Source of the DNA: Pseudomonadota bacterium
GTDB lineage: Bacteria > Pseudomonadota > Alphaproteobacteria > Acetobacterales > Acetobacteraceae
DNA: 64,000 bases
Assembly (NCBI GenBank): GCA_021798915.1
Contig: JAJZBM010000004.1
Coordinates: forward strand, 124,001 to 188,000
Reading direction: 5' to 3'
Shown: piece after piece, positions 33,425 to 40,630 of the stretch
Layout of the letters: the number at the start of each line of letters is the position of its first letter
Numbering within the stretch: the first letter of the stretch is position 1
Notes under the pieces: model-generated
Seen by the model: the letters and a program-made list of their open reading frames with translations, nothing else
What the model was told of the DNA's origin: nothing
The model's database searches: none
Made by a program: the position numbers and the translations under genes

Positions 33425-34027
33425 TCAGCCGAACAGCTTGGCCGCGATCGAAGCGACATGGGCACCCTGGAAGCGGGCGATCTTCAGCTCGTTCTCGGAA
33501 GGCTGGCGTGAGCCGTCCCCGGCGGCGATGGTGGTCGCGCCATAGGGCGTGCCGCCGCTCATCTCGCTCAGGATGGTGAGCCCCGGCTCGGCATAGGGCA
33601 CGCCGACGATGATCATGCCGTGGTGTAAAAGCGTGGTGTGGAAAGAGGTGATGGTGGTCTCCTGGCCGCCATGCTGGGAGGCGGTGGAGGCGAAGACGCT
33701 GCCGATCTTGCCGATCAGCTTGCCCTGCGCCCAGAGGCCGCCGGTCTGGTCGAGGAAATTGCGCATCTGCGCCGCCATGTTGCCGAAGCGCGTCGGGGTG
33801 CCGAAAATCACCACGTCGTATTCGGCGAGTTCGTCGGGCGTCGCGACCGGCGCCGCCTGGTCGAGCTTGACATGCGCCTTCTCGGCGACCTCACGCGGCA
33901 TCAGTTCCGGCACCCGTTTGATGGTGACGGCGCTGCCGGCAACCGAGCGCGCGCCCTCGGCGACCGCGCCGGCCATCTTTTCGATATGGCCATAGGTCGA
34001 GTAATAGAGAACCAGGATTTTCGCCAT
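33425..34027 (-). CDS. wrbA: NAD(P)H:quinone oxidoreductase WrbA
   Basis: A 200-residue flavodoxin-like quinone reductase. The FMN phosphate loop is '[18 protein letters not shown]', '[20 protein letters not shown]' binds the isoalloxazine, and '[13 protein letters not shown]' is the family marker. It performs two-electron reduction of quinones, limiting redox cycling. AAGGAG lies seven bases before the ATG. It is divergent from a small lipoprotein gene. Confidence 0.95.
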   Translation of the reverse strand: MAKILVLYYSTYGHIEKMAGAVAEGARSVAGSAVTIKRVPELMPREVAEKAHVKLDQAAPVATPDELAEYDVVIFGTPTRFGNMAAQMRNFLDQTGGLWAQGKLIGKIGSVFASTASQHGGQETTITSFHTTLLHHGMIIVGVPYAEPGLTILSEMSGGTPYGATTIAAGDGSRQPSENELKIARFQGAHVASIAAKLFG

Positions 34028-34170
34028 GTGACAGCTCCTTCAGGGAGTGGGTGAGCGGTTGCGGAAGTCTCGCGGGATAAACTTCGCTCCCGTAAGATAA
34101 CGCAGGTTTTTATATCCAAATCGCGCGCTCGTCGAGAGGCGAAATCCGCTGCCGGAGAAGGAGGACCGCC

Positions 34171-34518
34171 ATGCCGAAGAGACCGCCGCGGAGAGAGAGA
34201 CTGCCGCGGAGAGCCTGGCGCGCCAGCGCCATCGCCGGCCTGCTGCTCACCGGGCTCGCCGGCTGCGCGACGCCGCCGCCGCTCGCGACCCCGCCCTTCC
34301 CGCCGGTGCCGCCACCGCGCCAGGAGGCGATGCCAAAGCCGCCGGTCTCGGAACAGGCCCTGCTCTGGCAGCCCGGCCATTGGGACTGGAACGGCCATGG
34401 CTATGACTGGATCGCCGGGGAATGGGTGCCGCGTGACGGCCACAGCAATATGTGGATGGAGGGCTACTGGAAACGCGAACAGGGCGCCTGGATCTGGGTT
34501 CCCGGGCATTGGACGTGA
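34171..34518 (+). CDS. Small lipoprotein with WxxGHW (YXWQ-type) repeats
   Basis: A 115-residue protein with a basic N-terminus, a short hydrophobic segment and lipobox 'LTGLAGC', then a proline-rich spacer and repeated aromatic motifs: 'WQPGHWDW', 'WIAGEWVP', 'WMEGYWKR' and 'WVPGHWT'. Proteins with this repeat are common in proteobacterial outer membranes and have no firm function. The start follows 'GGAGAAGGAGG', a strong ribosome site. Its last bases are close to the next lipoprotein gene on the same strand. Confidence 0.75.
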   Translation: MPKRPPRRERLPRRAWRASAIAGLLLTGLAGCATPPPLATPPFPPVPPPRQEAMPKPPVSEQALLWQPGHWDWNGHGYDWIAGEWVPRDGHSNMWMEGYWKREQGAWIWVPGHWT

Positions 34519-34601
34519 TGGCGGATGAAGGCGGCGGGTTGGCGGGCGGTCCCGCCTCCGTCTATGGTCGCGGCCTGGTTCGTTCCTGGCGGAGGCCGTC
34601 G

Positions 34602-35030
34602 ATGTTCAAGGCTCATATTCTGATGGCGCCGCGGTGGCGCTGCTTTGCTGCCCTCGCCGCGGTGCTCGGGCTTGGCGCCTGCTCGATGCCCTTCGGCGGC
34701 CCCAACCTGCCGCCGGCGCCGCACCAGCCGACCGCGGTGAGCCTTTTTGACGGCAGCTATGAGGGGAAAATCCGGGCGATCGGCGCCAACGCCGCCGATT
34801 GTCCGCAAAGCGGCTATGGCGTCGCCGAAATCGGCGATGCGACGCTCACCCTCCCCTACCGCCCGGGGGTGATCTTCAGCGTCCCCGTCGCCGCCGACGG
34901 GGCCCTCCATCAGACCGTCGAGGGCACCAGGATCGAGGGGCGGGTGGCGCAGAACCGGCTCACCCTGCTGGTCTCCTCCGGCGCCTGCCAGACGCGCTAT
35001 CGTCTGAACTATGTCTGGAATCATTCATGA
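34602..35030 (+). CDS. Small lipoprotein of unknown function
   Basis: A 142-residue protein with signal peptide and lipobox 'VLGLGACSM', so probably anchored to a membrane on the periplasmic side. The mature part contains 'LFDGSYEGKIRAIG' and ends in 'ACQTRYRLNYVWNHS', with a second cysteine that might pair with 'ADCPQSG'. I recognise no domain. The ATG at 34602 has GGAG at a good distance. Its stop overlaps the start of the polyphosphate-glucokinase-like gene by four bases (ATGA). Confidence 0.7.
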   Translation: MFKAHILMAPRWRCFAALAAVLGLGACSMPFGGPNLPPAPHQPTAVSLFDGSYEGKIRAIGANAADCPQSGYGVAEIGDATLTLPYRPGVIFSVPVAADGALHQTVEGTRIEGRVAQNRLTLLVSSGACQTRYRLNYVWNHS

Positions 35031-35770
35031 GCGCGGCAGCGCACGCCACAGCCGCGCCGAAGCCGGCGGACGGGCCGTTCACCCTCGCCATCGATATCGG
35101 CGGCACCGGGCTCAAGGCGTCGGTCCTCGACCATCGCGGCGAGATGGCGGCGCCGCGCATCCATGTCCCGACACCGCAACCCTGCCCCCCCCCGGTCCTG
35201 CTCGCCGCCCTTGCCGAAATGGTCCAAAAACTCCCCGCTTTTCACCGTATCTCGGCCGGGTTTCCGGGCGCGGTGCGCGGCGGCATCGTGCTGACGGCGC
35301 CCAATCTCGGCACCGCGGCCTGGGCCGGGTTTCCGCTCGAAAGCCAGCTCGCTGAGCGCTTTGGCCGCCCGGCGCGGGTGCTGAACGACGCCGAGGTGCA
35401 GGGGCTCGGGGTGATCAGCGGCGCCGGGATGGAGATGATCCTGACGCTCGGCACCGGCGCTGGGATCGGCATCTTTTTCAACGGCCGGGTCTCCCCGCAT
35501 ATCGAACTCTCGCAGCATCCGGTGCATAAAAAACTCACCTACGACATGTTCCTCGGCAAGGAGGCGTTCGAGACCCTCGGCGTCAAACGCTGGAACAAGC
35601 GGGTGCGCACGGCGATCGCGATTCTCGCCCGCGTGGTGCTGTTCGACCGGCTCTATATCGGCGGCGGCAACGCGGTCCATATCAAGGGCGAACTGCCCGC
35701 CAACGTCACCATCGTCGCCAACGAGGCCGGCATCACCGGCGGCATCGCCCTCTGGCACGACCCCGCCTGA
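35027..35770 (+). CDS. ppgK: ROK-family kinase, polyphosphate glucokinase-like
   Basis: A 247-residue ROK protein. 'AIDIGGTGLKASVLDHRG' is the phosphate-binding segment, 'GFPGAVRGGIVLTAPNLGT' and 'LNDAEVQGLG' hold sugar-binding and catalytic-acid residues, and 'LTLGTGAGIGIFFNG' follows. The short length and the late 'KRWNKRVRTAIAIL' region match polyphosphate glucokinases better than ATP glucokinases. It may phosphorylate glucose using polyphosphate and/or ATP. It is translationally coupled to the upstream lipoprotein. No sugar transporter is adjacent. Confidence 0.78.
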   Translation: MSAAAHATAAPKPADGPFTLAIDIGGTGLKASVLDHRGEMAAPRIHVPTPQPCPPPVLLAALAEMVQKLPAFHRISAGFPGAVRGGIVLTAPNLGTAAWAGFPLESQLAERFGRPARVLNDAEVQGLGVISGAGMEMILTLGTGAGIGIFFNGRVSPHIELSQHPVHKKLTYDMFLGKEAFETLGVKRWNKRVRTAIAILARVVLFDRLYIGGGNAVHIKGELPANVTIVANEAGITGGIALWHDPA

Positions 35771-35800
35771 CCATTCGCCCCCCGCAAAGGACCGCGCCCC

Positions 35801-36436
35801 ATGTTGTTCGATTTCGCGACCATCGACGCCACCAACCGCTACAAACTCCTGGTTTCCACCGTGGTGCCGCGCCCGATCGCCTGGGTGGTGAGCCTGGATG
35901 CGGAGGGTCGGCGCAATGCCGCCCCGTTCTCCTTCTTCAATGCCTTCTCACAGGATCCGCCGGTGGTCTGCATCGGCATCGGCGGCCGCCGGCCGGGCGA
36001 TGTCAAAGACACCGGCAACAATATCCGGGTCACCGGCGAGTTCGTCGTCAACCTCGTCGCCGCCGAGAATGCCGAGCAGATGAACATCACCGCGATCGAG
36101 TTCGGCCACGACGTCGACGAACTGACCGAGGCCGGGCTGACCACGCTGCCCTCGGTCAAGGTCAAGCCGCCGCGCATCAAGGAAAGTCCCGTGGCCATGG
36201 AATGCGAGCGTCTCGCGACCATCGAGCTCGGCAATGAACGGGCGCTCGTCCTCGGCCGGGTGCTCGCCATGCATATCCGCGACGACGCCGTCCTCGATGC
36301 GCAGAAATGCTACATCGACACTCCCAAGCTCGACCTCATCGGGCGCATGCATGGCCGCGGCTGGTATGCCCGCACCAGCGACCGCTTCGAGATGCCGCGC
36401 ATCAACGAGAAGGATTGGACGCGGCGCGGGGAATGA
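35801..36436 (+). CDS. Flavin reductase-like FMN-binding protein
   Basis: A 211-residue protein of the flavin reductase/flavoredoxin (split-barrel) family. 'TVVPRPIAWVVSLDAEG', 'NAAPFSFFNAFSQDPPVVCI' and 'EFVVNLVAAENAEQMN' are the flavin-binding signatures. Such proteins bind FMN and reduce flavin for monooxygenases or act as redox proteins; no monooxygenase is adjacent. It follows ppgK by 30 bases. Its 3' end overlaps the convergent EamA gene by 35 bases. Confidence 0.87.
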   Translation: MLFDFATIDATNRYKLLVSTVVPRPIAWVVSLDAEGRRNAAPFSFFNAFSQDPPVVCIGIGGRRPGDVKDTGNNIRVTGEFVVNLVAAENAEQMNITAIEFGHDVDELTEAGLTTLPSVKVKPPRIKESPVAMECERLATIELGNERALVLGRVLAMHIRDDAVLDAQKCYIDTPKLDLIGRMHGRGWYARTSDRFEMPRINEKDWTRRGE

Positions 36437-37280
36437 GCCGCGGCACGCCGACCGAAACCACCGCGCCGCCGACGATCAGCGCCGCCGCCAGCCCGAGGCC
36501 GGCCCCGGCGCGGGCCGCGCCGCACAGCACCAAAAGCCCGGTCGAGAGCAGCGGCGTCGCGTAGGAGAGCGTCCCGATCGTCGCGAGATCGCCATGCTTG
36601 GTCGCGTGGTCCCAGAAGAAGAACGCGAGCCCGACCGGGCCGAGACCAAGCCCGACGAGCGCCATCCATTCCGCCCGGTTCGGCGCGATATCGGGCTCGG
36701 CGAGGCCGTGGACGAGTAGCGCCGCCAGCGCGACCAGGCCGCCGACCCCGGCGATGAGATCGCTCGGCACGGCGCGGAGCGCGCGGTTGGCGACCGAATA
36801 CCCGGCCCAGGCGAAGGCGGCGGCGAAGGCGCAGGCATAGCCGAGGACGCTTCCGCCGCCGGCCGCGCGTGGCCCGGCGAGCACGATCAGCGCCGTCCCG
36901 GCGAGCCCGATCGCCGCCCCCAGGACATGCCGCGGCCGCAGCCGCTCGCCGGGCAGGAGGGCGGAAAACAGCACGATGAGCAGCGGCCAGAGATAGTTGA
37001 TCAGGCTCGCCTCCGCCGCCGGCGCCTGATCGAGGGCGATGAAATAGAGCGCATGATAGGAAAAAATTCCGGAAAACCCGAGCCCCCAGGCCCGCCAGTT
37101 CTGGCGCAACCGCCCGAGCCGCCGGCGCGCCGCCAACACCGCCATGCCGGCCGCAAAGGCGATCCCGAAACTGAGCGCCAGGGTCTCGAACGGCGGCAAC
37201 CGCCGCGTCACCACCGCGAGTGCGGCAAGGCTCGACCACAAAAGAATGGCGAGGCCGCCGATCGCCGTCGCCCGGTTCAC
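36402..37280 (-). CDS. EamA/DMT-family exporter (YddG-like)
   Basis: A 292-residue membrane protein with about ten helices in two EamA repeats ('GGLAILLWSSLAALAVVTRR' and 'YACAFAAAFAWAGYSVANRA'). The opening resembles aromatic amino acid exporters such as YddG, but substrate cannot be fixed. Its start is divergent from the DUF1192 gene. The tail overlaps the flavin-reductase gene on the other strand. Confidence 0.86.
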   Translation of the reverse strand: MNRATAIGGLAILLWSSLAALAVVTRRLPPFETLALSFGIAFAAGMAVLAARRRLGRLRQNWRAWGLGFSGIFSYHALYFIALDQAPAAEASLINYLWPLLIVLFSALLPGERLRPRHVLGAAIGLAGTALIVLAGPRAAGGGSVLGYACAFAAAFAWAGYSVANRALRAVPSDLIAGVGGLVALAALLVHGLAEPDIAPNRAEWMALVGLGLGPVGLAFFFWDHATKHGDLATIGTLSYATPLLSTGLLVLCGAARAGAGLGLAAALIVGGAVVSVGVPRLIPRAASNPSR

Positions 37281-37377
37281 GCGCGCGCCGCGCGAACGCT
37301 GTTGATCGCCATGCCGGACGCTCCTAACAAAGCCGCAAAGAAGGACAGGCTATTACCGCGATCGGAGGAAACCGGCC

Positions 37378-37566
37378 ATGCTGGATGATGAAGACCTGCC
37401 CAAGCGGCCGCGCCGGCGGCTCGACCCCCTCCCCCTCGATGCGCTCGGCTTGGCCGAACTCCGCGCCTATATCGCCGAACTCCAGGCCGAAATCGCCCGC
37501 GCGGAGGCAGAAATCGGTCGCAAGGAACGCCACCGCGCCGCCGCCCAAGGGGTGTTCAAGACCTAA
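37378..37566 (+). CDS. DUF1192 small protein
   Basis: A 62-residue protein of the alphaproteobacterial DUF1192 family: 'LDPLPLDALGLAELRAYIAE' followed by a charged helix 'LQAEIARAEAEIGRKERHR' with heptad character. Function is unknown. A strong GGAGGA ribosome site precedes the ATG. Its end overlaps the convergent APH/AAA gene by 11 bases. Confidence 0.85.
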   Translation: MLDDEDLPKRPRRRLDPLPLDALGLAELRAYIAELQAEIARAEAEIGRKERHRAAAQGVFKT

Positions 37567-39118
37567 TGCCAGTATCCTGAGCGCCGCTCGCGGCGTTCGC
37601 CAGCCGCGCGCGGATCGCCGCGGCGGCAGCGGCAGTGTCCGCCCCATCGATGCAGTGCCACTTGGGCGAAATTGCCGGCACCGGCGGCGTGGTCGCGAGG
37701 ATTCGCCGCAACACCGTAAGCGTCGCGTCCGAGGCGTCGTCGCGCCGGGCGGCGATCCGTGCCTCCAGCACCGCGCGGGGCACATCGAGCCAGGCGCCGA
37801 AAAACGGCACCCCGAGCCGGAGCGCCAGCGCCGCCGCCGCCGCGCGCAACCCCGGGTCGAGAAAACTCGCATCCAAAATCACGACATGGCGTGAGGCGGC
37901 AGCGGTCGCCGCGGCGGCGAGGAGGGCCTCCCCGACCGCTTCATTGGCCGCCTGGCCATAGGCTTCCGGCGGCAGCCGGGTTTCGGGGGTGACGTGATGG
38001 AGACGCTTGCGGATTTCATCGCTCCTCAGCACCAGCGCCCCTGGCGCCGGGCCGAGACCACAGGCGAGCGCTTGCGCCAGCGTCGATTTGCCGCTGCCCG
38101 GCAAGCCACCGATCGCGAGCACGAGCCCGGCCCCCGGCGGCGCGAGATAGCTGCGTGCAGCCGCGAGATAGGAGAGCCCGGCCGCCACCCCGCCATCTTC
38201 CCCCCGATCATCCGCCTCCTTGGCGCGTGCGACCTCGACATGCGCGCGCACCAAAGCGCGAAGCGAAAGGAAAAGCGGCAATTCCGCCACCATCCCGACA
38301 TCCCCGGTGCGCCCGACATAGCGGTTGAAGACCAGATTGGCGGTATCGCGGCGCCCCCGATGGTCAAGATCCATGAGCAGAAAGGCGATGTCATAGCCGA
38401 GATCGATGGTCGCCAGGGCCTCATCGAATTCGAGCGCATCGAACAGCGTCGGCTGCCCCTCCCAGAGACAGACATTGCCGAGATGGAGATCGCCATGGGC
38501 ATGGCGGACGAACCCGGCATCGGCGCGCGCCGCGAGGGCTGCGCTGCGTGCGGCAAGCGCCGTCCGCGCGGCGCGCGCCCATGCGGCGAGTTCGTCGGCC
38601 GGCAACCCCGCGGCACGCGCGGCGATTTCATTCTCGGCGATCAGGCGGCCGAACGCGCCCGGGCTGTCCCAGCCGGAAACCGGCGGCAGAATGCTGTGAA
38701 ACGCGGCGATACGGTCGGCCAGCGCCCGCGCCAGCGCCGGGGTCAGGGCGTCACTCGCGGCCAATCGGTCGAAAAAATCCGCCGCCGGCACCGCCGCCAT
38801 GCGCAACACCCATTCGACGATCTCCCCCTCCGCGCCGAAACCGAGCGCCCCGTTCGCCGCGCGCCGGATCGGCACGATGTCGTGATAGATTTCCGGCGCG
38901 GTACGGCGGTTGAGCGCCAGTTCGCGGCCGAGAAAATGCCGCCGCGCGGCGAGGGTGGTGAAATCGAGATAGGGGAGACGCACCGCCTTCTTCATCTTCC
39001 AAGCGGTGCCGCGCCCGACGAAGACGGCCGAGATATGCGTCTCGCGCGGCGGCGCTCCGGCGAGGGCGGCGAGAAACGCGGCGGCTGCTCGCTGTTCCCG
39101 CGGGATCGCCGCCGCCAT
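37556..39118 (-). CDS. Fused aminoglycoside-phosphotransferase-like / P-loop kinase protein
   Basis: A 520-residue two-domain protein. The N-terminal half resembles APH-type kinases ('HISAVFVGRGTAWKMKKAV', 'HAHGDLHLGNVCLWEG' with the catalytic Asp, and 'LFDALEFDEALATIDLGYD'). The C-terminal half is a zeta-toxin/AAA_33-like P-loop kinase with Walker A 'GGLPGSGKST' and 'LRSDEIRKRL'. This fusion is common in proteobacteria and its substrate is unknown. It lies nine bases upstream of the Crp/Fnr gene's 3' end on the same strand. Confidence 0.85.
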   Translation of the reverse strand: MAAAIPREQRAAAAFLAALAGAPPRETHISAVFVGRGTAWKMKKAVRLPYLDFTTLAARRHFLGRELALNRRTAPEIYHDIVPIRRAANGALGFGAEGEIVEWVLRMAAVPAADFFDRLAASDALTPALARALADRIAAFHSILPPVSGWDSPGAFGRLIAENEIAARAAGLPADELAAWARAARTALAARSAALAARADAGFVRHAHGDLHLGNVCLWEGQPTLFDALEFDEALATIDLGYDIAFLLMDLDHRGRRDTANLVFNRYVGRTGDVGMVAELPLFLSLRALVRAHVEVARAKEADDRGEDGGVAAGLSYLAAARSYLAPPGAGLVLAIGGLPGSGKSTLAQALACGLGPAPGALVLRSDEIRKRLHHVTPETRLPPEAYGQAANEAVGEALLAAAATAAASRHVVILDASFLDPGLRAAAAALALRLGVPFFGAWLDVPRAVLEARIAARRDDASDATLTVLRRILATTPPVPAISPKWHCIDGADTAAAAAAIRARLANAASGAQDTGIRS

Positions 39119-39127
39119 CGAAGCGGC

Positions 39128-39829
39128 TCAGGCGGAGTAGCGGCGCATCTCGTCACCCCCGAGCGCCGCGAGCAAGGTCGGATCAATGATCCGCACCTGA
39201 TGCGCGTCCTCGATCTGAATGACGCGCCGGCGGCGGAGGTCGCCGAGGGTGCGGCTCACCGTCTCGACGGTGAGGCCGAGATAATCGGCGATATCGCCGC
39301 GTGACATCGGCAGCATGAAGCCGCCTTTGCCGCTCTCGGGAAGACGGCCCTCGACATCGGCGAGAAAACTCGCGACGCGCTCGGTCGCGGTCTTGCGGCC
39401 GAGCGAGACGATCTGCTCATGAGCCGCAGCGAGGGTGCCGCACAGCACCTCCTGGATGGTTCGGGCCACCTCGTGATCCTCGCATATCAGCCGTTCGAGG
39501 TCACGGCGCGAGAAGCTTGCCAAGCGGGATTCGGTCACCGCCTCGGCGGCATAGAAATGCCGCGGCCCGCCATCGAACCCGACCCACTCACCGGCGAACA
39601 CGAAGGCGCCGATCTGGCGCCGGCCATCGGCGAGCAGCTTCGCGGTGCGCAAGGTGCCGGACAGCACTTTATAGACATGGGTCGCGGGACTCGCCTCGGG
39701 AAAGATTTCGGCATCACGCGCCACGGTGAGCAGATGATGAGCGATCTGAGGGAACGGCAACCCCATCGCGTCTTGCGGCGCGACACGGAGCATGGGAGGG
39801 AGGATCCGGGCGGAAGCTGACACGGACAT
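39128..39829 (-). CDS. Crp/Fnr-family transcription regulator (FixK-like)
   Basis: A 233-residue regulator with an N-terminal cyclic-nucleotide-binding fold ('VLSGTLRTAKLLADGRRQIG') and a C-terminal HTH_Crp ('MSRGDIADYLGLTVETVSRT', with recognition helix E-T-V-S-R as in FNR/FixK). The N-terminal cysteines that hold FNR's 4Fe-4S cluster are missing, so direct oxygen sensing is unlikely. Such FixK-like proteins regulate microaerobic respiration and denitrification under two-component control. The gene directly upstream encodes a receiver-domain protein. Confidence 0.9.
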   Translation of the reverse strand: MSVSASARILPPMLRVAPQDAMGLPFPQIAHHLLTVARDAEIFPEASPATHVYKVLSGTLRTAKLLADGRRQIGAFVFAGEWVGFDGGPRHFYAAEAVTESRLASFSRRDLERLICEDHEVARTIQEVLCGTLAAAHEQIVSLGRKTATERVASFLADVEGRLPESGKGGFMLPMSRGDIADYLGLTVETVSRTLGDLRRRRVIQIEDAHQVRIIDPTLLAALGGDEMRRYSA

Positions 39830-39933
39830 GGCGCGGCGGCCTTTCTCTGTTGCGTTCTGGCATCAGGATAAAAAGCCCGGCCAGATCCTGAAATCAGGAA
39901 TGATCCGATCAGTAGAATTACGGAGTGGCGCGA

Positions 39934-40338
39934 TTACCGAACCACCCGGTGGTGGCCAGGGCGGAACCGCCGCACCGCATCGAGCAGGCGCTCGGGGGCG
40001 AGCGGCTTGTCGAGCACGCTCTCCACCCGCGCCGCCGGCGACAGCGGCCGCTCCAGGCCGTGGCTGATCGCGATCATCGGCAAATCCGGAAAGGCATCCC
40101 GGGTTTCCGCGATCACCTCCGCTTCGCCGCATCCGTCGCGATGCGGGTCGAGCACGACGCAGAACACGCCGTTCATCGGCAGGCTCGACGGGCGGTCATG
40201 GCGGGCCTCGGCAATCACGCCGTAGCCATGCGCCTGCAACAGCGCCGCGAGCGAATCACGCACCGCGGCGTCTTCGCCGATCAGGCAAATAACGCCCTGG
40301 TGGGGAATAATCGCGCCGCCACAGCCCGCTGACATCAT
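39934..40338 (-). CDS. Single-domain response-regulator receiver (divergent)
   Basis: About 134 residues, essentially a CheY/FixJ-like receiver: 'VICLIGEDAAVRDSLAALLQ' (acidic pair near the start), the presumed phospho-acceptor in 'VVLDPHRDG', and 'VLDKPLAPERLLDAVRRF' with the conserved Lys-Pro. There is no output domain. The start is uncertain: ATG 40338 gives a domain-sized protein, with other ATGs at 40377 and 40407. It precedes the Crp/Fnr gene on the same strand by about 100 bases. No histidine kinase is nearby. Confidence 0.7.
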   Translation of the reverse strand: MMSAGCGGAIIPHQGVICLIGEDAAVRDSLAALLQAHGYGVIAEARHDRPSSLPMNGVFCVVLDPHRDGCGEAEVIAETRDAFPDLPMIAISHGLERPLSPAARVESVLDKPLAPERLLDAVRRFRPGHHRVVR

Positions 40339-40630
40339 GGCGTTCAGCAATCCCTTCGTTGGTGCCGCCGAAAACATCGCCGCCACATCCGTTCGTGACC
40401 ATTCCATTGACAAGTTTTTGGATTTTACGAATTGCCGACGGTATTTCCATACGGAGATATCCTTAGCTCGACTTTGGTGGGGGCCAGAGGGCAGAGCCCC
40501 CTCCCCTTTCCCTTCCCCCGAGCGCCCCGCGCCACCTGCCCTTGCCTCGGTGGCCCTCCGGCGGCATCCTGATGCGGCGCAACATCCCCCTTGATCCCCC
40601 TTGGCACCCTCGCCGCGGAGAGAACTCACG
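40339..40630. other. Intergenic region between the receiver and molybdenum-hydroxylase genes
   Basis: A 292-base divergent region. The left part is AT-rich (TTGACA at 40408-40413, without a convincing -10) and may hold the receiver gene's promoter or its longer N-terminus. The middle holds the GC-rich repeat copy at 40477-40514. The right part ends with GCGGAGAG before the hydroxylase ATG. I see no RNA gene or conserved ORF in it. Confidence 0.5.
40477..40514 (+). repeat. GC-rich palindromic repeat, family 2, copy 2
   Basis: GTGGGGGCCAGAGGGCAGAG followed by CCCCCTCCCC and a TTTCCCTTCC tract. It matches the reverse complement of 4026-4060 along most of its length (GGGGGCCAG, GGCAG, GCCC, TTTCCCTTC shared). 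Both copies are intergenic. Confidence 0.5.
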
